NCBI RefSeq assembly: GCF_004117935.1
Contig: NZ_SDOY01000118.1
Span: 124,001-188,000 of the forward strand
Direction: 5' to 3'
DNA length: 64,000 bases
Source: Streptomyces roseicoloratus
GTDB taxonomy: Bacteria > Actinomycetota > Actinomycetes > Streptomycetales > Streptomycetaceae
Shown: piece by piece, positions 1 to 8,201 of the stretch
Layout of the letters: the number at the start of each line of letters is the position of its first letter
Numbering within the stretch: the stretch's first letter is position 1
Notes under the pieces: model-generated
Database searches by the model: none
What the model saw: the letters and a program-made list of their open reading frames with translations, nothing else
Told to the model about the DNA's origin: nothing
Program-made: the position numbers and the translations under genes

Positions 1-20
1 TTCTCATAGTGGAAAAGATA

Positions 21-35
21 TTCCGTGATTCGGAA
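21..35. promoter_or_regulatory. Inverted repeat in the left-edge leader
   Basis: A perfect 5-5-5 inverted repeat (TTCCG, spacer TGATT, CGGAA) lies in an unusually AT-rich 80-base stretch. It interleaves with a second GGAA-N5-TTCC symmetry starting at position 12. It sits about 50 bases upstream of the first CDS and could be a regulator site for that gene or for a leftward gene outside the window. No regulator is identified; this is only the visible symmetry. Confidence 0.3.
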
Positions 36-82
36 CGAAAAAAGAGGGGAGGGTAGGAGCGGGACATCCGTACGATCCGCTG

Positions 83-889
83 GTGATCATCGATGCCTCC
101 GACGCGCACGGCACCGCCGGCGCTTCCGCACCTGCCGAGGGCTCCGGCACCGTCGACGCCTCCGGCACCGCCGCCGACGGTGCTGACGCCGTCGGCCTTC
201 TCGGCGCCGCCGTCCGCAACAACGCCGACTGGTGCGACACCATGTGCCGCGCCCACGGCCTGACCGGTGCCTTCGGCCCGCGTGCCTGGACCAGTCCGCG
301 CCGCAGCCCGCTCTACTACCCGGACGCCGTCACCCTCACCGCGGACGCCACGGCGGACGACGTCCTCGCCGGGATCGACCGCAGCGCTCCCGGCGCCTCG
401 GTCAAGGACAGCCACGCCCGCCTCGACCTCGCCGCCGAGGGCTTCCGGCTGCTCTTCGAGGCGAGCTGGATCCACCGCCCCGCCGGCCTCCCGTCCCCGG
501 CCGTCACCGGCGACTGGCAGACCGTCCGCACGCCCGGCGAGCTCGCTGCCTGGGCGCTCGCCTGGAGCGGCGGCGACGCGGACGAGGCGGCGCTCTTCCG
601 CCCCGCGCTCCTCGACGACCCGGCGACCACGATCGTCGCCGGCCGCGCCGCCGACGGACGGATCCTCGGCGGCGCCGTCCTCACCGAATCCGCCGGCGTC
701 ACCGGCGTCTCCAACCTCTTCACGGCCGACGCCGACGAGGTTCCCGCCTCCTACGCCTGGGCCGGAGCCCTCGCCGCGGCCGCCCCCGGCCTCCCGGTCG
801 TCGGCTACGAGTCGGGCGACGACCTGACCGCGGCCCTGGCGGAGGGCTTCACGCCGCTGGGCCCGCTGCGGGTGTGGCTGGACGCGTAG
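83..889 (+). CDS. Hypothetical protein, GNAT-like C-terminal part
   Basis: A 268-residue soluble protein that I do not recognise with certainty. The first 35 residues are an Ala/Gly/Ser-rich low-complexity leader. The remainder has an alternating alpha/beta pattern, and the part around residues 190-215 (VAGRAADGRILGGAVLTES) resembles the central strands of acetyltransferase-like folds. No catalytic motif is obvious. The GTG at 83 gives the longest frame; a G-rich purine stretch ending at about position 64 is rather far to be its Shine-Dalgarno, so a later start is possible. It stands alone, with about 310 bases before the next gene. Confidence 0.7.
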   Translation: MIIDASDAHGTAGASAPAEGSGTVDASGTAADGADAVGLLGAAVRNNADWCDTMCRAHGLTGAFGPRAWTSPRRSPLYYPDAVTLTADATADDVLAGIDRSAPGASVKDSHARLDLAAEGFRLLFEASWIHRPAGLPSPAVTGDWQTVRTPGELAAWALAWSGGDADEAALFRPALLDDPATTIVAGRAADGRILGGAVLTESAGVTGVSNLFTADADEVPASYAWAGALAAAAPGLPVVGYESGDDLTAALAEGFTPLGPLRVWLDA

Positions 890-1042
890 GAGGGACAGGA
901 GGGACAAGAGGGGGAGGAGCGGCGGCAGGGCAGGTACGGGCAGTACGGGCAGCAAGGGCAGGCGGCAGCAGGCGCACGAGCCGCACGAGCCGCACGAGGT
1001 GTACGCGGCCTGGGAGTGCCAGCGCGGGGCCTGGGAGCCGAC

Positions 1043-1093
1043 GGGGGCGGAGGGGGCGGGGGGCGGGGGCGGACGGGGGCGGAGGGGGCGGGG
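1043..1093. repeat. G-run repeat in the 890-1203 intergenic gap
   Basis: The 314-base gap between the first two genes holds no convincing gene. It contains a direct repeat of about 20 bases (ACGGGGGCGGAGGGGGCGGG) at 1041 and again at 1073, so that seven runs of four or more G follow each other closely. This satisfies the usual pattern for a potential G-quadruplex on the + strand. A smaller repeat of GCACGAGCC lies at about 973-1000. Confidence 0.6.
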
Positions 1094-1154
1094 CCCTGGG
1101 GGTGGACGGCCTGACGGCCCCGCCCGCTCCGCCGTGAGGCCGCGGCAAACACCC

Positions 1155-1170
1155 GTGACCCGTGCGAAAC
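1155..1170 (+). promoter_or_regulatory. GlnR-like half-box upstream of the chelatase gene
   Basis: GTGAC, six bases, GAAAC matches the published GlnR a-b half-site pattern gTnAc-n6-GaAAc. It ends 33 bases before the chosen ATG of the sirohydrochlorin chelatase. Only one half-site is clean; the flanking half-site is degenerate. Siroheme serves assimilatory nitrite reductase, whose genes are GlnR targets in S. coelicolor, so the location makes biological sense, but binding is inferred. Confidence 0.35.
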
Positions 1171-1203
1171 GGCCAGGCAATCTGGCACCGGCAGGATCGG
1201 CGC

Positions 1204-2064
1204 ATGACGACGTACGAGCCGGAACCCCTCTGCGACAGCGGCGCCGCCGACCTGCTCGGGCGCATCGGCAGCCGGGTCGGCGACCGGCTCGGGCGGGTGG
1301 GGCCCTTCGCCGCCCGGTCCGCCGCCCCCACCCTCGTGGCCGTCGGGCACGGCAGCCGCGATCCCCGTGCCGCCGCCACGCTCCGGCTGCTCCTCGACCG
1401 GGTGCGCGAACTGCGGCCCGGGCTCGAGGTGCGGCTCGCGCACATCGAGCTGAACGCGCCGCTGCTCACGGACACGCTCGCGGAGCTCGCCGGGCTCGCC
1501 GGCCGGGACGCCGTCCTCGTGCCCCTCCTCTTCGCGCCCGGCCACCACGTCAAGCACGACCTGCCCGCCGCGCTCGCCGCGGCGCCCGCCGTGCGCGGCC
1601 GGATCGCCGAACCCCTCGGCCCGCACCCGCTGCTCGTCGAGGCCCTGGCCGACCGGCTCGCCGAGGCCGGCTGGACGTCCGAGGACGGTGCCTCGCCCGC
1701 CACCGGCGTGGTCCTCGCCGCCGCCGGCTCCCGCGACCCCGAGTCCGCCGACACCGTCCGCCGCATCGCCGCCCGGCTCGCCGGGCGCCTCGGGGGAGTG
1801 CCGGTGGTTCCCGCCTACGCCTCCGCCGCCGCACCCACCGTCCCCGAGGCGGTCCGCGCCCTCGCCGCGCGGGGCCGCCACCGCGTCGCCGTCGCCTCCT
1901 GCTTCACCGCACCCGGCCTCTTCGCGGCCCGCGCCGCCGACGCGGCGCCCTGGCTCGCCGCCGCCCCGCTCGGCGCCCACCCGGCCCTGGCCCGGCTGGT
2001 GTTGCACCGCTACGACCAGGCCCTCGCCCGCGCCCCGCACCGGGAGCTCCTCGCCGCCCGCTGA
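1204..2064 (+). CDS. Sirohydrochlorin chelatase (CbiX/SirB family)
   Basis: About 286 residues, class II chelatase fold with two CbiX-like halves. The first half carries the active-site strand [10 protein letters not shown] and the metal-binding region [12 protein letters not shown] (the two adjacent His are typical of CbiX). The second half begins at [12 protein letters not shown] and is a degenerate copy. Family members insert Fe or Co into sirohydrochlorin for siroheme or cobalamin. The ATG at 1204 is preferred to an upstream in-frame ATG at 1162, because it follows purine-rich GCAGGATCGGCGC and because the 1162 start would run through the presumed promoter. It stands alone, 109 bases before the dGTPase-like gene. 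A GlnR-like half-box upstream hints at nitrogen control, favouring a siroheme role. Confidence 0.85.
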   Translation: MTTYEPEPLCDSGAADLLGRIGSRVGDRLGRVGPFAARSAAPTLVAVGHGSRDPRAAATLRLLLDRVRELRPGLEVRLAHIELNAPLLTDTLAELAGLAGRDAVLVPLLFAPGHHVKHDLPAALAAAPAVRGRIAEPLGPHPLLVEALADRLAEAGWTSEDGASPATGVVLAAAGSRDPESADTVRRIAARLAGRLGGVPVVPAYASAAAPTVPEAVRALAARGRHRVAVASCFTAPGLFAARAADAAPWLAAAPLGAHPALARLVLHRYDQALARAPHRELLAAR

Positions 2065-2173
2065 CCCCGCCCGGCCGGCAACGCGGCCCGCCTTCCTCCG
2101 AGTTGCGGCCCCGAAGCCGCATCCCTCTCGCGTCCCGGTCCCGTTTGTCCGTCCCGCCCGTTACCTTCGGTGC

Positions 2174-3589
2174 ATGGAAGGCATCACGGATCCCAAGGAC
2201 AACGGCATCAGCGACAGCACCGACCGCGACAGCACCGACCGCGACAGCACCGACCGCGACAGCCACGCGCACCGCCGCGACGGCCACGGCGCCACCGCCA
2301 CCGACACCGACACTCCCGGCTACGACTCCGCCGCCACCGAGCGCTGGGCCGCCGAGCCCGACAAACGGCCCGGGCGGACCGCCTTCCAGCGCGACCGGGC
2401 GCGCGTCCTGCACTCCGCCGCGCTGCGCAGGCTCGCCGGGAAGACCCAGGTCGTCACACCCGGCACCCGCAGCCACGCCTGGGACGCCAGTCCCCGCACC
2501 CGGCTCACCCACTCCCTCGAGTGCGCCCAGGTCGGCCGCGAGCTCGGCGCCGCACTCGGCTGCGACCCCGACCTCGTCGAAGCGGCCTGCCTCGCCCACG
2601 ACATGGGCCACCCGCCGTTCGGGCACAACGGCGAGCAGGCGCTCAACGACGTCGCCAAGGACTGCGGCGGCTTCGAGGGCAACGCCCAGTCGCTGCGGCT
2701 GCTCACCCGGATCGAGCCCAAGCGGTTCATCGCCGACCCCGTCACCGGCGAGCCGCTCAGCGTCGGCCTCAACCTCACCCGGGCCTCCCTCGACGCCGCC
2801 GTCAAGTACCCGTGGACCCGTGGCGGCCACCCCACCGACCCCGGGTCGAACAAGTTCGGCGTCTACGAGGACGACCTGCCCGTCTTCGAGTGGATCAGGG
2901 CCGGCGCGCCCGACCGGCGCAAGTGCTTCGAGGCCCAGGTCATGGACTGGTCCGACGACGTGGCGTACTCGGTGCACGACGTCGAGGACGGCCTGCACGC
3001 CGGCCACATCGACCCCAACCTGCTGCTCGCCGAGCCCGAGCGCGCCGACATCTGGGCGGTCGCCCTCGGCCGCTACGTACCGGAGGACACCGACCCGCAG
3101 GAGCTCTCCGACGCCCTCGACCGGCTCCTCGACCAGGACTGGTGGCCGCACGGCTACGACGGCTCGGCCGTCGCCCAGGCCCGGTTGAAGGACGCCACCA
3201 GCCAGCTCATCGGCCGCTTCTGCCTGGCCGCGGAGGCCGCCACCCGACAGGCATGGGGCTCCGGCCGCCTCACCCGCTACGGCGCCGAGCTGGTCGTCCC
3301 GCGCGAGACCCGCAACGAGTGCGCCGTCCTCAAGGCCGTCGCCGACCGCTACGTCATGCAGCGCGCCGAGCAGGAGGCCCTGCGCGCCGACCAGCGGATC
3401 GTCGTCGCCGAGCTGGCCGAGGCGCTCGTCGCCCGCGCGCCCGAAGGTCTCGAACCCCAGTTCAGGGCCATGTTCGTCAGCGCGCGCGACGACCGTTCCC
3501 GCAAGCGGGTGATCGTGGACCAGATCGCCTCCCTCACCGACGCCTCCGCCCGCGCCCTCCACGCCCGCCTCCGCAACCCCCGTGGCTGA
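2174..3589 (+). CDS. dgt: Deoxyguanosinetriphosphate triphosphohydrolase-like protein (HD superfamily)
   Basis: 471 residues. Family enzymes hydrolyse dNTPs to deoxynucleosides and triphosphate. The metal-binding HD signature is complete: [12 protein letters not shown] gives the first His, [13 protein letters not shown] the HD pair and downstream His, and [12 protein letters not shown] the last Asp. The core [20 protein letters not shown] near residues 70-85 is the family N-terminal signature. Start is the ATG at 2174. Residues about 14-30 are a threefold S/T-D-R-D repeat from a 15-base tandem repeat, a low-complexity N-terminal extension that ordinary Dgt proteins lack. In Streptomyces this gene lies upstream of dnaG, as here. 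Confidence 0.93.
   Translation: MEGITDPKDNGISDSTDRDSTDRDSTDRDSHAHRRDGHGATATDTDTPGYDSAATERWAAEPDKRPGRTAFQRDRARVLHSAALRRLAGKTQVVTPGTRSHAWDASPRTRLTHSLECAQVGRELGAALGCDPDLVEAACLAHDMGHPPFGHNGEQALNDVAKDCGGFEGNAQSLRLLTRIEPKRFIADPVTGEPLSVGLNLTRASLDAAVKYPWTRGGHPTDPGSNKFGVYEDDLPVFEWIRAGAPDRRKCFEAQVMDWSDDVAYSVHDVEDGLHAGHIDPNLLLAEPERADIWAVALGRYVPEDTDPQELSDALDRLLDQDWWPHGYDGSAVAQARLKDATSQLIGRFCLAAEAATRQAWGSGRLTRYGAELVVPRETRNECAVLKAVADRYVMQRAEQEALRADQRIVVAELAEALVARAPEGLEPQFRAMFVSARDDRSRKRVIVDQIASLTDASARALHARLRNPRG
2213..2264. repeat. 15-bp tandem repeat inside dgt
   Basis: The unit GACAGCACCGACCGC is present three times in a row with a partial fourth, encoding repeated D-S-T-D-R. It lies in the disordered N-terminal extension of the dGTPase-like protein and keeps frame because the unit is a multiple of three. 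Such repeats are prone to copy-number change between strains. Confidence 0.8.
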
Positions 3590-3730
3590 GGGCCGTTCGC
3601 CCTCTTCCGCGGGCCGGGCGGGTGCGGGACCCTCGCATGCACGTCCCGGAGGCGCCCCGAGGCGGAAGGGCCCGGCCCGGGCCGGCGGGGGCGTAGCGTA
3701 GGGAACCGGTCGCAACGAGGAGGAATCAAC

Positions 3731-4993
3731 GTGGTCGACGCAGATCAGACCTTTGTCATCGTCGGCGGTGGCCTGGCCGGGGCCAAGGCGGCGGAGACAC
3801 TGCGCGCGGAGGGGTTCAAGGGCCGGGTGATCCTCATCGGCGACGAACGCGACCACCCCTACGAACGTCCCCCGCTGTCCAAGGGCTACCTCCTCGACAA
3901 GGACTCCCGCGACTCCGTCTTCGTCCACGAGCCCGCCTGGTACGCCCGGCACGACGTCGAGCTGCACCTCGGCCAGACGGTCACCGCCATCGACCGCGAC
4001 GCCCGCACGGTCCGCCTCGGCGACGGCACCGTCATCCGCTTCGACAAGCTGCTCCTCGCCACCGGCGCCGAGCCCCGCCGCCTCGACGTGCCCGGCACCA
4101 CCCTCGCCGGCGTCCACCACCTGCGCCGGCTCGCCCACTCCGAGCGGCTCCGCGACGAGCTGCGGGCCCTCGGCCGCGACAACGGCCACCTGGTCATCGC
4201 GGGCGCCGGCTGGATCGGCCTGGAGGTGGCCGCCGCGGCCCGTACGTACGGCGCCGAGGTCACCGTCATCGAGACCGACCCCACCCCGCTGCACCGGGTC
4301 CTCGGCCCCGAACTCGGCCAGCTCTTCGCCGACCTGCACACCGAGCACGGCGTCCGCTTCCACTTCGGCGCCCGGCTCACCGAGATCACCGGCCAGGACG
4401 GCATGGTCCTCGCGGTCCGCACCGACGACGGCGAGGAGCACCCGGCCCACGCCGTCCTCATCGCCATCGGCGCCGCCCCGCGCACCGCCCTCGCCGAGAA
4501 CGCCGGGCTCGCGCTCGTCGACCGCGCCGACGGCGGCGGCGTCGCCGTCGACGAGTCGCTGTGCTCCTCCGACCCCGACATCTACGCGGCCGGGGACGTC
4601 GCCGCCTTCGACCACCCCCTCCTCCACCACCGCATCCGCGTCGAGCACTGGGCCAACGCCCTCAACGGCGGCCCCGCCGCCGCCCGCGCCATGCTCGGCA
4701 GGCCCGTCTCCTACGACCGCGTCCCGTACTTCTTCTCCGACCAGTACGACCTCGGCATGGAGTACTCCGGCTGGGCACCGCCCGGCTCGTACGACCAGGT
4801 CGTGGTGCGCGGCGACACCGGGAAGCGCGAGTTCATCGCCTTCTGGATCAAGGAGGGCCGGGTGATCGCCGGCATGAACGTGAATGTGTGGGACGTCACA
4901 GATCCGATCCAGAGCCTCATCCGCTCCCGTACCCAGGTGGACACCGAGGCCCTGGCGAACCCGTCCGTCCCCCTGGACAGCCTCGTCCCGTAG
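3731..4993 (+). CDS. FAD-dependent pyridine nucleotide-disulfide family reductase (ferredoxin reductase type)
   Basis: 420 residues. The N-terminal FAD-binding motif is IVGGGLAGAKAAETLR and the NAD(P)H-binding motif in the middle is IAGAGWIGLEVAAAARTYG. The second FAD contact is DIYAAGDVAAF, and the C-terminal reductase domain carries FSDQYDLGMEYSGWAP, typical of the rhodocoxin/putidaredoxin/BphA4 reductase group rather than glutathione reductases; no redox CxxxxC is present. It probably passes electrons from NAD(P)H to a ferredoxin encoded elsewhere. GTG at 3731 follows a strong GAGGAGGAAT ribosome site. It sits 47 bases before dnaG on the same strand. The physiological partner cannot be told from this window. 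Confidence 0.92.
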   Translation: MVDADQTFVIVGGGLAGAKAAETLRAEGFKGRVILIGDERDHPYERPPLSKGYLLDKDSRDSVFVHEPAWYARHDVELHLGQTVTAIDRDARTVRLGDGTVIRFDKLLLATGAEPRRLDVPGTTLAGVHHLRRLAHSERLRDELRALGRDNGHLVIAGAGWIGLEVAAAARTYGAEVTVIETDPTPLHRVLGPELGQLFADLHTEHGVRFHFGARLTEITGQDGMVLAVRTDDGEEHPAHAVLIAIGAAPRTALAENAGLALVDRADGGGVAVDESLCSSDPDIYAAGDVAAFDHPLLHHRIRVEHWANALNGGPAAARAMLGRPVSYDRVPYFFSDQYDLGMEYSGWAPPGSYDQVVVRGDTGKREFIAFWIKEGRVIAGMNVNVWDVTDPIQSLIRSRTQVDTEALANPSVPLDSLVP

Positions 4994-5040
4994 CCCGCAC
5001 CGTCCGTGGGACGCCCCCCGGACCCCCGTAGAATCTCTAC

Positions 5041-6960
5041 GTGGCAGGCAGGATCAACGATGACGACGTGAAGGCGGTACGGGACGCGGTCCCGATCGAC
5101 GCCGTCGTGTCCGAGTACCTCCAGCTCCGCAACGCCGGCGGCGGGAACCTCAAGGGACTCTGCCCCTTCCACGACGAGAAGTCGCCCTCCTTCCAGGTCA
5201 GCCCCAGCAAGGGACTGTTCCACTGCTTCGGCTGCCAGGAGGGCGGCGACACCATCGCCTTCGTGATGAAGATCGACCACCTCTCCTTCTCGGAGACGGT
5301 CGAGCGCCTCGCCGCCAAGGCGGGCATCACCCTGCGCTACGAGGAAGGCGGCTACAACCCCGGCCACCAGCGCGGCGAACGCACCCGCCTGGTCGAGGCC
5401 CACACGATCGCCGCCCAGTACTACGCCGACCAACTCGGCTCCGCCGAGGCCGAGATCGGCCGGAAGTTCCTCGCCGAGCGCGGCTTCGACCAGGCCGCCG
5501 CCGAGCACTTCGGCGTCGGCTACTCCCCGGCCGGCTGGGACCACCTCACCCGCTTCCTGCGCGGCAAGGGCTTCACCGACCGCGAGCTGATCCTCTCCGG
5601 CCTCTCCCAGGACGGCCGCCGCGGCCCCATCGACCGCTTCCGCGGCCGGCTGATGTGGCCGATCAAGGACGTCGGCGGCGACGTCGTCGGCTTCGGCGCC
5701 CGCAAGCTCCGCGAGGACGACAACGGGCCCAAGTACCTCAACACGCCCGAGACGCCGATCTACAAGAAGTCCCAGGTGCTCTACGGCATCGACCTCGCCA
5801 AGAAGGACATCGCCAAGGTCAGCCGCGCCGTCGTCGTCGAGGGCTACACCGACGTCATGGCCTGCCACCTGGCCGGCGTCACCACCGCCATCGCCACCTG
5901 CGGCACCGCCTTCGGCGGCGAGCACATCAAGATCCTGCGCCGCCTCCTCATGGACAACGGCTCGGCCCGGGTCATCTTCACCTTCGACGGCGACGCCGCC
6001 GGCCAGAAGGCCGCCCTGCGCGCCTTCGAGGACGACCAGAAGTTCGCCGCCGAGACCTACATCGCCATCGCGCCCGACGGCATGGACCCCTGCGAGCTGC
6101 GCCTCGCCAAGGGCGACGAGGCCGTCGCCGACCTGGTCCAGCCCCGCACCCCGCTCTTCGAGTTCGCGCTGCGCCAGATTGTCGGCCGCTACGACCTGGA
6201 GATCCCCTCCGGCCGGGCCGCCGCGCTCGACGAGGCCGCGCCCGTCGTCGCCCGCATCAAGAACATCGCCTCGCAGCACGAGGTCGCCGTCCAGCTCGCC
6301 GGCATGCTCGGCATCCTCGACACCCAGTTCGTGGTCCGCCGGGTCGCCCAGATCGCCCGCTGGCAGCGCGACCGAGGCGGCCGGGACCAGGGCCCCGGAC
6401 CGGGCCAGGGCCCCGCGCGCGGCGGTGCCCGGCCGCAGCGCGGCTACGCGGACGTCCAGGCGCCCGCCGCCCAGGCCGGACCCGCACTCCACCTGCGCAG
6501 CCCCGCCCACCGCACCGAGCGCGAGCTGCTCAAACTCGCCCTCCAGCGCCCCGAACTCGTCTCCCCGGCCTTCGACGCGTACGGCGTCGACGAGTTCACC
6601 GCCCCGCCCTACGCCGCCGTCCGCCAGTGCATCCAGGACGCCGGCGGCGCCACCGGCGCACCCGCCGACTACCTCGACGCGGTCCGCGAGGCGGCACCCG
6701 ACGACACCGTCCGTGCCCTCGTCACCGAACTCGCCGTCGAGACGATCTTCGCGAAGACCATCGACGAGGTCTACGCCGGAGCCCAGCTCGTCCAGGTCCG
6801 GCTGCGCGCCGTCGACCGGCGCATCCGCGACGTCCAGGGCGCCCTCGCCCGGCTCGGCGCCCACGGCGACCCCGCACGGCTCGCCGCCGTCCAGAACGAG
6901 CTGTGGGTGCTCACCCAGTACGGGCAGTCGCTGCGCACCCACGGCGCCGCCGCACTCTGA
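5041..6960 (+). CDS. dnaG: DNA primase DnaG
   Basis: 639 residues, full length. It synthesises RNA primers at the replication fork. The CHC2 zinc-binding domain is at residues 41-64 (CPFH, then CFGC), the RNA polymerase-type DnaG core follows, and the Toprim domain contains [16 protein letters not shown] and [13 protein letters not shown] (the metal-binding Glu and DxD-like Asp residues). A Gly/Pro/Arg/Gln-rich linker (about residues 445-490) leads to the C-terminal helicase-binding domain. GTG at 5041 has no strong Shine-Dalgarno, with only GTAGAATC upstream, but the N-terminus [10 protein letters not shown] matches actinobacterial primases. It is followed by the HrdA-type sigma gene. Confidence 0.97.
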   Translation: MAGRINDDDVKAVRDAVPIDAVVSEYLQLRNAGGGNLKGLCPFHDEKSPSFQVSPSKGLFHCFGCQEGGDTIAFVMKIDHLSFSETVERLAAKAGITLRYEEGGYNPGHQRGERTRLVEAHTIAAQYYADQLGSAEAEIGRKFLAERGFDQAAAEHFGVGYSPAGWDHLTRFLRGKGFTDRELILSGLSQDGRRGPIDRFRGRLMWPIKDVGGDVVGFGARKLREDDNGPKYLNTPETPIYKKSQVLYGIDLAKKDIAKVSRAVVVEGYTDVMACHLAGVTTAIATCGTAFGGEHIKILRRLLMDNGSARVIFTFDGDAAGQKAALRAFEDDQKFAAETYIAIAPDGMDPCELRLAKGDEAVADLVQPRTPLFEFALRQIVGRYDLEIPSGRAAALDEAAPVVARIKNIASQHEVAVQLAGMLGILDTQFVVRRVAQIARWQRDRGGRDQGPGPGQGPARGGARPQRGYADVQAPAAQAGPALHLRSPAHRTERELLKLALQRPELVSPAFDAYGVDEFTAPPYAAVRQCIQDAGGATGAPADYLDAVREAAPDDTVRALVTELAVETIFAKTIDEVYAGAQLVQVRLRAVDRRIRDVQGALARLGAHGDPARLAAVQNELWVLTQYGQSLRTHGAAAL

Positions 6961-7118
6961 CGTTCGGTCACCTGTCGAACTCAAAAAGTCACCGCACGCC
7001 CCTCGTGGCAGCGATGTGTCGTACCCCACACTGGGTCACGGTGCCGTCCCGCTGCCCGTACGACCGCGTACGCCCCCCGAACCGGCAGCGATCACCCACC
7101 CCCTGGAGGTCGCCCCCC

Positions 7119-8171
7119 GTGCAGACCCAGACCCAGACCCCCGCCGTGTCCGAGCCCTCTCCGGTGGAGCTGGTGGCCGTGGAGCAGGAGACGGAGGCCG
7201 GACCCGAAGCGGAGCCGGCGGTGCCGGCCCAGCGCCGCCGCGTCGACCTCGGCGGGAACGGGCCCTCCTCCGACCTCTTCCGGCAGTACCTGCGCGAGAT
7301 AGGCCGCGTGCCGCTGCTCACCGCGGAGGAGGAGGTCGAGCTCGCCCGCCGCGTCGAGGCCGGGCTGTTCGCCGAGGAGAAACTCGCCAACACCCCCGAC
7401 CTCGACTCCCGGCTCGCCCACGACCTGGACCGGCTCGTGGTCCTCGGCCGGATCGCCAAACGCCGACTCATCGAGGCCAACCTGCGCCTCGTCGTCTCCG
7501 TCGCCAAACGCTACGTGGGCCGCGGCCTGACCATGCTCGACCTGGTCCAGGAGGGCAACCTCGGCCTCATCAGGGCCGTGGAGAAGTTCGACTACGCGCG
7601 CGGCTACAAGTTCTCCACGTACGCGACCTGGTGGATCCGCCAGGCGATGTCCCGGGCCCTCGCCGACCAGGCCCGGACCATCCGCGTCCCCGTCCACGTC
7701 GTCGAACTCATCAACCGCGTCGTCCGCGTCCAGCGGCGGATGCTCCAGGAACGCGGCTACGAACCCACCGCCGAGGAGGTCGCCGCCCAGCTCGACCTGG
7801 CCCCCGAACGGGTCGGCGAGGTGCTGCGGCTCGCCCAGGAACCGGTCTCGCTGCACGCACCCGTCGGCGAGGAGGATGACGTCGCCCTCGGCGACCTCAT
7901 CGAGGACGGCGACGCCGCGTCCCCCGTCGAGTCCGCCGCCTTCCTGCTGCTGCGCCAGCACCTGGAGGCCGTGCTCTCCACCCTCGGCGAGCGCGAACGC
8001 AAGGTCGTCCAGCTGCGCTACGGCCTCGACGACGGCAGGCCCCGCACCCTGGAGGAGATCGGACAGCTCTTCGGCGTGACACGCGAACGCATCCGCCAGA
8101 TCGAGTCCAAGACCCTCGGCAAGCTGCGGGACCACGCCTACGCGGACCAGCTGCGCGGCTACCTGGACTGA
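7119..8171 (+). CDS. hrdA: RNA polymerase principal-like sigma factor (HrdA type)
   Basis: 350 residues, group 2 (non-essential) relative of the housekeeping sigma factor. Region 1.2 is [21 protein letters not shown], region 2 runs from [21 protein letters not shown] through [20 protein letters not shown] (DNA melting and -10 recognition), and region 4.2 is the helix-turn-helix [20 protein letters not shown]. The long acidic region 1.1 of HrdB is absent; instead there is a 40-residue Gln/Thr/Glu/Pro-rich leader. GTG at 7119 follows CTGGAGG with 9-base spacing. In S. coelicolor the sigma gene near dnaG (SCO2468) is hrdA (SCO2465), hence the symbol; the order here matches. Confidence 0.92.
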   Translation: MQTQTQTPAVSEPSPVELVAVEQETEAGPEAEPAVPAQRRRVDLGGNGPSSDLFRQYLREIGRVPLLTAEEEVELARRVEAGLFAEEKLANTPDLDSRLAHDLDRLVVLGRIAKRRLIEANLRLVVSVAKRYVGRGLTMLDLVQEGNLGLIRAVEKFDYARGYKFSTYATWWIRQAMSRALADQARTIRVPVHVVELINRVVRVQRRMLQERGYEPTAEEVAAQLDLAPERVGEVLRLAQEPVSLHAPVGEEDDVALGDLIEDGDAASPVESAAFLLLRQHLEAVLSTLGERERKVVQLRYGLDDGRPRTLEEIGQLFGVTRERIRQIESKTLGKLRDHAYADQLRGYLD

Positions 8172-8201
8172 ACCGCCGCTCCGGGACCGGCGGTTCAGTC
8201 C
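8165..8201. terminator. Bidirectional terminator shared by the sigma gene and the ABC exporter
   Basis: A perfect 14-base stem (GGACTGAACCGCCG paired with CGGCGGTTCAGTCC) closes a 9-base loop. The stem contains the stop codons of both convergent genes: TGA of the sigma gene at 8169-8171 and, on the other strand, the stop of the ABC gene at 8195-8197. There is no U tract, as is common for Streptomyces terminators. Confidence 0.8.

Noticed and set aside
805..2040. A 411-residue antisense frame over the chelatase gene
   Set aside because: Low-complexity Gly/Arg/Glu protein and no start context; the + strand CbiX gene explains the sequence.
1904..4648. A 914-residue antisense open frame across dgt and the reductase gene
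   Set aside because: It is the mirror of well-supported genes on the + strand; its protein is Gly/Val/Ala/Asp-rich without any domain, as expected from high-GC antisense frames.
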